64,000 bases of DNA from an uncultured Clostridia bacterium. GTDB lineage: Bacteria; Bacillota; Clostridia; Oscillospirales; Acutalibacteraceae. This document shows, piece after piece, positions 7,316-15,139 of the stretch. Under the pieces are notes generated by a model. That model saw only the letters and a list, made by a program, of their open reading frames with translations, searched no databases and was not told the origin of the DNA. Numbering within the stretch: position 1 is the stretch's first letter; each line of letters opens with the position of its first letter. The DNA is taken from contig CALWUW010000026.1 of the NCBI GenBank assembly GCA_944384815.1, positions 1-64,000 on the forward strand, given 5' to 3'. Made by a program: the position numbers and the translations under genes.

Positions 7316-8224
7316 ATGAAAAGAGGCAAGTCTCTGACGTTTAAGCAGACGCTGTTTGCGTGGAGCGCGGTAATTCCATGTTTTATTGTTATCTGCATAT
7401 TCGTATTAAGTCCTATTATACAAACTTTTTACGGCAGCTTTTTTAACTGGAATGCTTTGACCGGTAAAATGACATTTAACGGTTTTGATAATTATTCCAA
7501 TGCGTTTAAGGATCCCCTTTTGGGAAAAACATTGCTCAATACGTTTTATCTGACATTTTTCGCAGTTTTGATCAAAACGATTTTAGCTTTCTTTGTGGCC
7601 ATGGCAGTCAGCAGTGTGAAAAAGGTGCAGGGACTTTATCGCTCCATTTTCTTCCTTCCTACGATTTGCACCATGATTGCCACGGCATATGTATTCCGGT
7701 TTTTACTGCAGCCGGAAGCCGGTACCATTAACGGCTATCTTGCCGCCTTGGGAATTTCCGGTCCCGGATGGCTGCTGGATCCCAACTGGGCCATGCCTAC
7801 GGTTATTCTTTTTACGATTTGGAAAGACTTTGGCTACGTATTTTTGATTTTCCTGGCAGGTGTGCAGGGAATTTCAAAAGATGTGGTGGAAGCCGCTATG
7901 ATCGACGGTGCTACCGGATTCAAAAAAGTCCGCTACGTAATTCTTCCCCTTCTGCGGCCTATCACAGTTTATAACGTGGTGACCCAGGTGATCGGATTGC
8001 TGCAGATCTTTATCTCCATCGTGGGCTTGACAGGAGACAGCAGCAACGCGTCCACCGGCGGACCAATGTATTCCACGACAACAACCGGATTGTATATTTA
8101 TCAGCAGGCCTTTATCAGTTATAAACTCGGATATGCTTCGGCAATAGCGGTTATCCTGTTTGTGATCATTATGGTGTTTACGTTATTGCAGATTAAATTT
8201 GGCGACAGGAAGGGGGATTTCTGA
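7316..8224 (+). CDS. ABC transporter permease (MalF/UgpA type)
   Basis: A 302-residue inner membrane permease with six predicted membrane segments. It has the EAA loop that contacts the ATPase: VVEAAMIDGATGFKKVRYVILPLLRP (written here as its key part EAAMIDGATGFKKV). A start at ATG 7316 fits the purine-rich AGGAAAGAGGTG upstream; the ATG at 7308 stops after three codons. Its stop overlaps the start of the second permease as TGATG, so the two are translationally coupled. Together with the upstream lipoprotein it forms a carbohydrate importer of the CUT1 type. Confidence 0.93.
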   Translation: MKRGKSLTFKQTLFAWSAVIPCFIVICIFVLSPIIQTFYGSFFNWNALTGKMTFNGFDNYSNAFKDPLLGKTLLNTFYLTFFAVLIKTILAFFVAMAVSSVKKVQGLYRSIFFLPTICTMIATAYVFRFLLQPEAGTINGYLAALGISGPGWLLDPNWAMPTVILFTIWKDFGYVFLIFLAGVQGISKDVVEAAMIDGATGFKKVRYVILPLLRPITVYNVVTQVIGLLQIFISIVGLTGDSSNASTGGPMYSTTTTGLYIYQQAFISYKLGYASAIAVILFVIIMVFTLLQIKFGDRKGDF

Positions 8225-9064
8225 TGACAGGGATGAATAAACGCCCCATTCGTCCGGGAAAAATCCTGATACATGTTTTTTTGATTCTGGGCTGTGTGAT
8301 TGCTCTGTATCCCTTGTTCTGGATGTTTTTCTCTTCCTTTAAAGCTACGCCGAAAGTTATGAGCGTTCCGCCAAAGTTCTTCCCGGAAGAGCCTACTTTT
8401 GAGAACTATGAGACAATTTTTAAGGATAATCTGGGCGTATTCCTTTGGCAACAGCGTTTATATCGCCATCCTTCGTACAGCAATCCCCGTATATACCAGT
8501 GCTCTTTTAGGGTATATATTTGCGAAGTTCAAATTTAAGGGAAAAAATGTCATCTTCACTATTTTTATAGCTACGATGATGATTCCCTGGGTGGTTACCA
8601 TTATTCCGTTATATAACTTATTTAACCAAATTGATTTGTTAAATACCCACTGGGCATTGATCCTTCCGTCTATTTGCTCCGGCTATGGTGTGTACCTGGT
8701 TCGTTCGTTTATGCACCAGGTTCCTGCTTCTTTGGTTGAATCTGCCCGCATAGACGGATGCGGCGAGTTTAAAATTTTTAACCGGATCGTTCTTCCTTTG
8801 GTGACACCAGCCATGGCCGCTTTGGGAATTATTCTGTTCCTGGGAGCATGGGATGATTATCTCTGGCCTTTCCTGGTGCTGACAGATGAGAAGAAGTATA
8901 CACTGACCATTGGGCTTTCCAAGTATGCGTTCCGACATAAGACCGTTGAGTATGGCCCTGTTCTGGCTGGAGCGGTAATGTCCATCATGCCGGTGGTAAT
9001 CGTATACATAATCCTTCAGAAAAATATTGTGGAAGGAATCAGTATTGGCGGCGTAAAGGGATAA
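8224..9064 (+). pseudogene. Second ABC permease (MalG/UgpE type) with a +1 frameshift
   Basis: The first 74 codons from ATG 8224 give the usual MalG-like N-terminus (ALYPLFWMFFSSFK, then NYETIFKDNLGV). The rest of the protein, from FGNSVYIAILRTAI to the end at 9064, is in the next frame. The change occurs at 8440-8448, read TTC CTT TGG; removing one base gives VFFGNSVYI and one continuous protein of about 279 residues, the normal size. The second part holds the EAA loop (ESARIDGCGEFKIFNRIVLP). Either an indel in this strain, a sequencing error in the CC/TTT tract, or programmed +1 frameshifting at a CTT-TGG site. Without it the importer has only one intact permease. Confidence 0.88.
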
Positions 9065-9112
9065 CATGTATCCGATTCTGTAAAGAATGAAGAGCGGACA
9101 GGTTCGTGAAAG

Positions 9113-9660
9113 TGAAGTGCCCCCAAAAAGTTAGACAATATTTTCAAGTAAAAAATGCGCAAGCAACCGAAAGGGTTTGCTGTCTGTGAATTGCAGGCGG
9201 CAAGCCCTTTGGCTTTTCCTTAATAGGTCAGTCATTGTAGCAGTCCAGGTGTTCAATGAGCTCTTGCTTGAAATGTACCATAGACTAAAATTTTAAGACT
9301 TGCAAGTTTTTTAAGGATTCGTTTCCTGCATGTAGCTGCTGGTTCTCTGCAATACGGTCTTCCAACCTTCTTAGGCAACTTAGCTGGTCCCCTGCTACTT
9401 TTATACCCCCGGCGTTCTACCGCCAAGCCTTCCAGGCCTACCTCAAGATAAATTTGCTCTCAGCGTTCTATGATGCCATGGTCATTGATTTTAAACATTC
9501 CCATTGTTTCGTGAACACTTGAGTGTTCTTTTCGCATTGTCTATATAACCGTTTGCTTAAATTCCATCGTGTATCTTTTGTTCGGTATCCCTTTTGGCAT
9601 AATAAAGCACCCCGCTTGTTATCCGTATATCATACAGTCTAACAAATGGGGTGCAGTTCA
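9113..9660 (-). mobile_element. Internally deleted IS3-family element
   Basis: The ends are inverted repeats: TGAAGTGCCCCCAAAAAG at 9113 and, on the other strand from 9660, TGAACTGCACCCCATTTG, both followed by TTAGAC. On the minus strand from 9600 the orfA start can be read (MPKGIPNKRYTMEFKQTV), then decayed orfA with an EGLAVERRG segment. Near the left end the C-terminus of orfB is recognisable (YND, then PIKEKPKGLPPAIHRQQ). Most of the integrase domain of orfB is missing and stops break the frames, so the copy cannot move by itself. No clear target duplication is visible (AAG left, AGG right). Confidence 0.85.
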
Positions 9661-9698
9661 AGGTTGGATCATTGAAGGGAAAGAAACAAGCAGAAAAC

Positions 9699-10817
9699 TC
9701 AATATTGTCCGTATTCCTGGATAGCAAACATCACAGCCCGCATACTGGTCAGAAGGGAGCCATTGTTAATGGAACCGGCGGTGCTTATGTTCAAGCCACG
9801 GCTTTTGCAGGCGCGAATGCTTTCACAGTCCCTTCGAACCTCCGCAATGATGGCTTCTTCGTCGTTGCCCATGAATGTAAACGGAGCCAGTTGCCCGTCA
9901 ATGCGTGTATTAGGCATATAGCGACGGATTTCCTCCACTGTTACGGTAGGACCGAAATTGCAGCCGGTCAAATTAAGCCGGGAAAGAATGGGTATTAGGT
10001 GCCCCATGGCAGAATCCGAGTGTTGGTAGCGTTCGTCTTCCGGATTGGGAGAGCACAGAGAAAAAACTTCTTTCAAAATTGGAAATCCAAAGATCTCATA
10101 CATTTCCGGTGTGAACAAATTACAGTCATCGTCTGCGAAAGAGAAACCGTGGGGAGCGGTTTCGGGGGTATACCCTGCCTCCCGTGTGGAAACCCGGATG
10201 TAAGTGAGAATGACCCGAAGGATGCTTTGGCTGAACCGGAGGAAAAGTTCCGGAGCATCATAATAGAGAAATATCAGATTTTCTGTGCCAAAAATGGAAG
10301 TAGCCAGCGTTACAGGCCCTCGAACGTGTCGCCATAGAGGCGGCTTTGTACCGTAAGTTTGGAAGATTCGTTCCTTTTCCCGATACCAGTTGGAAGGAAG
10401 CAGAAAATCTTCCACATCCATTCGATCGACTCGATCCAGTACAGCTTCCAGTTCTTCAGGGGTTTGGCAAGAGCTTTTCAGCCAGGTTACGTTTCCGTCA
10501 AATACGTAGGAACCGCCGAACACTTCTCCGATTCCGCGATACGCCGGGAAAATTTCATCCGGATGAGGGAAATTCTCCCGAAGCAGACGTTTTCCCACGA
10601 TTTTCTCCGCTTTGTCATTATAGCGCCGGTTCAGTTCCATCCGTCGTTCTCTGGGAGTTTCACCCCAGGGATTTCCCGGTTCTCCCAGCTCTGCAAAAAC
10701 ACATTCATCGCTCATTCGGATTCCTAAAGCAACTTGCTTTGCTGTTGAGGAAAAACAGTTTTCTTCATGTGCGCGTTCATCCTCTGCCCAAAATCGTTCC
10801 AGATCTACCGGCCTCAT
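9699..10817 (-). CDS. URO-D superfamily protein (methyltransferase-like), subtype 1
   Basis: A 372-residue protein of the uroporphyrinogen decarboxylase/MtaA fold, a TIM barrel. It lacks the N-terminal RPVWxMRQAGR of true HemE, so it is not a heme enzyme. Recognisable parts are the FADDDCNLFTPEMYEIFGFP segment typical of the superfamily, HSDSAMGHLIPIL in the place where MtaA-type enzymes have a zinc ligand His, and TGCNFGPTV. Start ATG 10817 follows AAAGGAG. Relatives act as corrinoid- or thiol-dependent methyltransferases in O-demethylation and methanol/methylamine pathways; the substrate here is unknown. It is divergent from an AraC gene, with a repeat-rich spacer between them, and lies in a locus with two more URO-D proteins and a glycosidase. 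Confidence 0.8.
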   Translation of the reverse strand: MRPVDLERFWAEDERAHEENCFSSTAKQVALGIRMSDECVFAELGEPGNPWGETPRERRMELNRRYNDKAEKIVGKRLLRENFPHPDEIFPAYRGIGEVFGGSYVFDGNVTWLKSSCQTPEELEAVLDRVDRMDVEDFLLPSNWYREKERIFQTYGTKPPLWRHVRGPVTLATSIFGTENLIFLYYDAPELFLRFSQSILRVILTYIRVSTREAGYTPETAPHGFSFADDDCNLFTPEMYEIFGFPILKEVFSLCSPNPEDERYQHSDSAMGHLIPILSRLNLTGCNFGPTVTVEEIRRYMPNTRIDGQLAPFTFMGNDEEAIIAEVRRDCESIRACKSRGLNISTAGSINNGSLLTSMRAVMFAIQEYGQY

Positions 10818-10845
10818 ACATACGGCTCCTTTCAATTTACACATT

Positions 10846-10941
10846 TGCGTGACTGCGTAACTATGTAACTATGTAGCTGCGTAACCACATGACTGTGAGT
10901 TTATGTGCCTGTGTGCCTGCGTCTTTGAACTTCTGTAGTCT
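10846..10941. repeat. Imperfect tandem repeat, 8-nt unit, about 12 copies
   Basis: Units keep an exact 8-nt register with consensus TGYGTAAC; the first nine units are the clearest and later ones decay. The tract fills the spacer between the divergent URO-D and AraC genes. Confidence 0.85.
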
Positions 10942-11076
10942 GTACGGTTGCGTATTCCCATGGATTTAGGCTGTACATAAGCTTTCTGATATGATACAGT
11001 ATACAAAAAGCGGAGAAAAAGTACATGGATAAATTCGGCAGGATTTGCACAAAATACGGATTTTTGGGGTGAAACT

Positions 11077-11814
11077 ATGGATCTTTCCGTAGAGTATTTT
11101 GTCCATAAGCGTTGTTCTTCTCAGTGGCAGTTAGCGCCTGAAAGGATTCCTTTCCATGATTTGACCTTTCTGCTGAAAGGAAGTGGCGCCTATTATTCGG
11201 AAAGCGGAGAATATTGGTTGCGTGCCGGGCAGGCGGTGTATCTTCCCAAGGAAAGTTTGAGACGTGCTCAAACCCAAGGGATGGAATGCGTGGCGTTTAA
11301 TTTTCAGGCAAGTTCTCCTATCCCTTTATCTCCGGGCGTTTTAGATTGGGAACAGGATGAGCTGCTGAGAAATTATTTTTTGAACTTTGAGAAGGTATGG
11401 ATGAGTTTGGACCCGCAGAGATCTCTTTATGGGCAGGGAATGCTGCTGCTGATTCTGCATCGTTTGCAGACGCTTTCCGGGCGCAAGCAAAATAGTCCTC
11501 ATGTGGAAACCATACGGCAATATTTGGAGCAGCATTATCTGGAGCCGCTTACGGTGGAGGAAGTGGCGGCTTCCGTAGGATTAAGCCCTTCATACTGTGG
11601 GGCGTTATTCCGAAAAGAAACCGGACGCACGATTTTACAGACAGTCAATCTTCTGCGAATCAATCGCGCCAGTGCAATGTTGGCATATGGAGGGTCCGGA
11701 ATTACGGAAGTGGCATTGGAATGTGGTTTTTCAGATTTGTTCTATTTCAGCCGTGTTTTTCGAAAAGTAACAGGCCGCTCTCCCCGGCAATATGCCGCTG
11801 AGATGAACAAATGA
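11077..11814 (+). CDS. AraC-family transcriptional regulator
   Basis: A 245-residue regulator. The N-terminal ~130 residues form a cupin-like ligand-sensing domain (FHDLTFLLKGSGAYYSESGEYWLRAGQAVYLPK). The C-terminal ~100 residues hold two helix-turn-helix motifs: LTVEEVAASVGLSPSYCGALFRK and ITEVALECGFSDLFYFSRVFRK, ending in GRSPRQYAAE. ATG 11077 follows GGGGTG. It is divergent from the URO-D gene at 9699 and runs in the same direction as the glycosidase 55 bases downstream, so it probably controls one or both in response to a sugar or glycoside. Confidence 0.92.
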   Translation: MDLSVEYFVHKRCSSQWQLAPERIPFHDLTFLLKGSGAYYSESGEYWLRAGQAVYLPKESLRRAQTQGMECVAFNFQASSPIPLSPGVLDWEQDELLRNYFLNFEKVWMSLDPQRSLYGQGMLLLILHRLQTLSGRKQNSPHVETIRQYLEQHYLEPLTVEEVAASVGLSPSYCGALFRKETGRTILQTVNLLRINRASAMLAYGGSGITEVALECGFSDLFYFSRVFRKVTGRSPRQYAAEMNK

Positions 11815-11869
11815 TTTTACGATTAACGAATCAGGCTCTATAAATATTCTTTGAAAGGAAGGGAAATGG

Positions 11870-12808
11870 ATGTATTTCGAACCCAAAGCGCCGCTTTACC
11901 GGGATCCTATTTGGGATGGTGCGGCAGATCCTGTGGTGATTTGGAACCGGGAGGAAAAAAACTGGTGGATGCTGTATACCAATCGGAGAGCCGCCGCCAT
12001 CAATCACGGAGTAAGCTATATTCACGGCACACGGATCGGTGTAGCCAGTTCCGGGGACGGCGGAAGAACTTGGCTTTACCGGGGTGAATTGGATCTGGAG
12101 TTTGAAAAGGGACACAACACCTTTTGGGCGCCGGAGGTGATCTGGGCACAGGGGAAATATCATATGTATGTTTCTTATGTCCGGGGAATCCCTCAGGAAT
12201 GGCAAGGTGACCGGCATATCCTGCATTATACGGCGGATACACTGTGGGACTGGAAATGGGAAGGCGTTGTGCCTCTTTCTTCGGAACGGGTGATTGATGC
12301 CTGTGTATGTGAAGTCCGCCCAGGGGAATATAAGCTTTGGTATAAGGATGAAGCCCATGGCTCCCATACATATTCCGCTGTCAGCCGGGATTTGTATCAC
12401 TGGAGCGTTCTGGGGCCGGAGATCCAGCGGAATCCTCATGAAGGGCCAAATGTGTTTTCTTTTGCAGGAAAATTCTGGATGCTGACAGATCCCTGGCATG
12501 GCTTGGACGTATACAGCAGCTTGGATGCTTCCCAGTGGGAATACCGGGGCAATATTCTGCGAACCCCAGGGATTCGTCCGGACGATGGGAGTATAGGCGG
12601 GCATGCGGATGTGGTGGTGCATCAGGGGCACGCATATGTTTTTTACTTTACCCATCCCCAGGTAACGGAGGAGCAGAGAAATCAGGAGGACTTTGTCTGG
12701 GAATACCAGCATCGGCGTTCTTCCATTCAGGTGGCAGAGCTTCAGGAAAAAGACGGAAATCTGATTTGTTCCCGGGATCATGTCCTGTTTTCTTTGGATC
12801 CTGTGTAA
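11870..12808 (+). CDS. Five-bladed beta-propeller glycoside hydrolase-like protein
   Basis: A 312-residue protein with the blade repeats of GH43/GH32/GH117-like enzymes: DPVVIWNREEKNWWMLYT, GIASS-type GVASSGDGGRTWLYRG, WAPEVIWAQGKYHMYVSY, YKLWYKDEAHGSH, GKFWMLTDPWHGLDVYSS and a last HAYVFYFTHP. An Asp in the first blade (GAADPVV) is a candidate catalytic base; the exact family cannot be fixed by eye. There is no signal peptide, so it acts in the cytoplasm on an imported glycoside or oligosaccharide. ATG 11870 follows AAAGGAAGGG. It lies between two AraC genes and close to the ABC importer, which suggests a shared catabolic pathway. The stop codon lies in the first unit of a 9-nt duplication. 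Confidence 0.82.
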   Translation: MYFEPKAPLYRDPIWDGAADPVVIWNREEKNWWMLYTNRRAAAINHGVSYIHGTRIGVASSGDGGRTWLYRGELDLEFEKGHNTFWAPEVIWAQGKYHMYVSYVRGIPQEWQGDRHILHYTADTLWDWKWEGVVPLSSERVIDACVCEVRPGEYKLWYKDEAHGSHTYSAVSRDLYHWSVLGPEIQRNPHEGPNVFSFAGKFWMLTDPWHGLDVYSSLDASQWEYRGNILRTPGIRPDDGSIGGHADVVVHQGHAYVFYFTHPQVTEEQRNQEDFVWEYQHRRSSIQVAELQEKDGNLICSRDHVLFSLDPV

Positions 12809-12820
12809 ACCGTGTAAACG
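12803..12820. repeat. Two-copy 9-nt direct repeat over a stop codon
   Basis: GTGTAAACC is followed by GTGTAAACG. The first copy holds the TAA that ends the glycosidase gene. Confidence 0.7.
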
Positions 12821-12840
12821 AAGCTTTAAAATTTAGAAGA

Positions 12841-12874
12841 AAAACCCGCGGAAGAATTTTTCCGCGGGTTTTTT
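12841..12874 (+). terminator. Terminator between convergent glycosidase and AraC genes
   Basis: A 13-bp perfect stem (12841-12853 with 12860-12872), six-base loop and T tract; A tract on the left makes it bidirectional. Confidence 0.93.
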
Positions 12875-13052
12875 GGCTTCTTTTTCAATACTGAAAGTAT
12901 ATTCTGATTTAAAATAGTCATATAGTAGTAAAATCGCTTGTATAAAAAAGACAATGTGTTGATTCTGATGTGCGGCAGAGGGCACAAGGCATGGTATACG
13001 TTACATAGCTTTATGGGGATAAAAGAAAAAAGGAGCCGGCCCAGCCGTTGCG

Positions 13053-13925
13053 TCAATCTTGAATGGAAGAAAGCAGCTTTTTCTGGTACTGCAAAGGAGT
13101 CATACCGAAACGGCGCTTGAATTTACGGTAAAAAAAGGCGTTATCTGTAAATCCGCATTTTTCCCAAATTTGGGCCAGAGGGCATTGCCGTTCCGCCATA
13201 AGCTGGCAGGCATACTGCAGGCGAAGCTCCGAAAGGTAGGAAGAGGGTGTGGTGCCATAAATCTCTTTAAATACCCGGTCATATTGGCGGGGAGAGAGAA
13301 AAACCTGCTCTGCCAGCTGAGGAATGGTGATTTTTTGCCGAAGATTTTCTTCCATAAAGGTGACAGTGGGGATGATTTTTTCCATGCGCAGGGAAAGAGC
13401 ATTCTCATCCGGCAGAAAGCACCGGGCCAGATAAGCTGTCAGCGCCAGAAGATGGGTTCGGATAATGATTTTGTACCCGGGTCTGCGCTGGGAGAATTCC
13501 TGAAACATGGTGGAGATCAGCATGCGTACATGCTCCAGCTGCTGCGCATCCAGAAGCAGAGGCGCTCCCGCTTTTTGGCTTTGCAGGGAAGGAGGACATT
13601 GAATAAACAAAGAACGAAATCCGGCATGGTTGCGCAGGTCATATCCATAGGAATTCAGGCCGTTTAAGTCGAATTTCAGCACATACATTTCCAGATCTTT
13701 CATTTTATCCATTTCATGAGCCAACGGAGGGGGAACCGTTACAACAGCGCCGGTGGAAAGAAGAAATTTTCCTTTGTCCGAACAATGCCATCCTGTGCCG
13801 CTGAGCACCACCAAAAGTTCCGTATAAGAATGGGTGTGTTCCGGAAAAAATCCCTGGGCTACCGCGTATTCCGCCGCAAAGGGAAATGTGTCGTCCGGTC
13901 TTCCTGTTATATCATAGCTTCGCAA
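13053..13925 (-). CDS. AraC-family transcriptional regulator with cupin domain
   Basis: A 290-residue regulator. Residues ~15-90 form the cupin sensor (EHTHSYTELLVVLSGTGWHCSDKGKFLLSTGAVVTVPP). The C-terminal domain has helix-turn-helix motifs ITIPQLAEQVFLSPRQYDRVFKE and LAQIWEKCGFTDNAFFYRKFKRRFG, ending GMTPLQYQ. The start is TTG at 13925, placed after GGGAGGG; there is no better ATG. It is divergent from the two URO-D genes at 14083 and 15140 and most likely controls them. The mirror arrangement of URO-D1 with the other AraC gene makes a paired pattern. Confidence 0.92.
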   Translation of the reverse strand: MRSYDITGRPDDTFPFAAEYAVAQGFFPEHTHSYTELLVVLSGTGWHCSDKGKFLLSTGAVVTVPPPLAHEMDKMKDLEMYVLKFDLNGLNSYGYDLRNHAGFRSLFIQCPPSLQSQKAGAPLLLDAQQLEHVRMLISTMFQEFSQRRPGYKIIIRTHLLALTAYLARCFLPDENALSLRMEKIIPTVTFMEENLRQKITIPQLAEQVFLSPRQYDRVFKEIYGTTPSSYLSELRLQYACQLMAERQCPLAQIWEKCGFTDNAFFYRKFKRRFGMTPLQYQKKLLSSIQD

Positions 13926-14082
13926 AGGCGACCCTCCCTTTTCAATCGTTGGTATGTCTCAAGAATACAATAACAAGTCCGGAATGTCAATTGCGGAAAA
14001 AAGAGCACAGGTTATAATGAAAGAGAATTTGAAGCAGATTGAGTAGATTAAACAGAAGAACATAAAAGAGAGGAAGATACGT

Positions 14083-15087
14083 ATGAATCGACGGGAACGG
14101 GTTCAGCTGGCTATCCGGCATCTGGAAGGAGACGGGATCCCTTCCTGCATCCATTTGGACGCAGGCGGGCAGAAAAAATACTTTGACGCTCTCATGGAGA
14201 AATACGTTCACGGAGAAATCTTGGAACTGTATCGGGAAGGAAAAATTTCCAAACGGCATGCCATTTATTATTCCATGGGGAATCATGTGCTTACTGTGGA
14301 TTGTCCGTGGTGGGATTGGTATCAGGTGCCGGAAGAGTATCTGCAGGAAGAGGCGCCGGAGTATCTTCCCCGTACCATAGGCACAGGCAGCTATGAGGAG
14401 TTTATTCGCCAGATCCAAAGCATCAAGCAGTATACGGATGCGTATGTTTTGGTTACTATCTGGGGAAGCCACTTTGAAAAAGCGTATTTTGCCAGAGGAA
14501 TCGAGAATTTTCTGGCGGACCTGGCGGTGGAGCCGGAATATGCGGAAAAGCTGCTGAAAACCATTATCCGGAAAAACATGGTGATGCTGGAAAATATTGT
14601 GCATATCCCGGGAATCGACGGGATTCTTCTGGGAAGCGACTGGGGCTCCCAAAAGGATTTGCTTATGTCTCCTAATGTGTGGCGGCAGCTGATCCGTCCG
14701 GGAGAAGAAGAGGAGTATGCGCTGATTCGGGAAGCGGGGCTGGATGTATGGGTGCATTCCTGCGGCAATATTCGCCGGATCATGCCCGATCTGGCGGAAA
14801 TAAAAGTGGATGTTTTAAACCCTCTGCAACCGGAGTGTATGGATGTCTATGAAATTAAAAAGGAGTTTGGCAACGCTATGACCTTCTGGGGCGGCATAAG
14901 CACACAGGAGATTTTGCCCTATGGCACGCCGGAGCAGGTTCGGGAAGAAACGCTGAAAATCGCGAAAAATCTCTCGAAGGGCGGCGGCTATATTACGGCG
15001 CCTTCCCAGGAGATTCAGGCGGATGTTCCTTTCGAAAATCTTTGCATGCTGGTGGATACAGCCAAAGAATTGGCGGGAATCGATTAA
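14083..15087 (+). CDS. URO-D superfamily protein (methyltransferase-like), subtype 2
   Basis: A 334-residue URO-D/MtaA-fold protein. It keeps the zinc-type motif of methylcobamide methyltransferases, VWVHSCGN (His-x-Cys), and the following GGISTQEILPYGTPEQVREE, which matches the GGIdxxxxLpxGtpeeV pattern. IDGILLGSDWGSQKDLLMSPNVWRQLIRP is the superfamily's central segment. No HemE N-terminal motif is present. Start ATG 14083 follows GAGAGGAAG. It is followed after 52 bases by a third URO-D gene and is divergent from an AraC gene. A corrinoid-dependent methyl transfer is plausible from the retained Zn ligands, but no corrinoid protein is encoded in the window. Confidence 0.83.
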   Translation: MNRRERVQLAIRHLEGDGIPSCIHLDAGGQKKYFDALMEKYVHGEILELYREGKISKRHAIYYSMGNHVLTVDCPWWDWYQVPEEYLQEEAPEYLPRTIGTGSYEEFIRQIQSIKQYTDAYVLVTIWGSHFEKAYFARGIENFLADLAVEPEYAEKLLKTIIRKNMVMLENIVHIPGIDGILLGSDWGSQKDLLMSPNVWRQLIRPGEEEEYALIREAGLDVWVHSCGNIRRIMPDLAEIKVDVLNPLQPECMDVYEIKKEFGNAMTFWGGISTQEILPYGTPEQVREETLKIAKNLSKGGGYITAPSQEIQADVPFENLCMLVDTAKELAGID

Positions 15088-15139
15088 GGATAATCGGTTT
15101 TTATCCGTAATATAAACCGTATAAAAAGGAGGAAGTTGT

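Noticed and set aside
10846-10941. The 8-nt repeat array as a CRISPR
   Set aside because: Units are contiguous and far too short, with no spacers and no cas genes.
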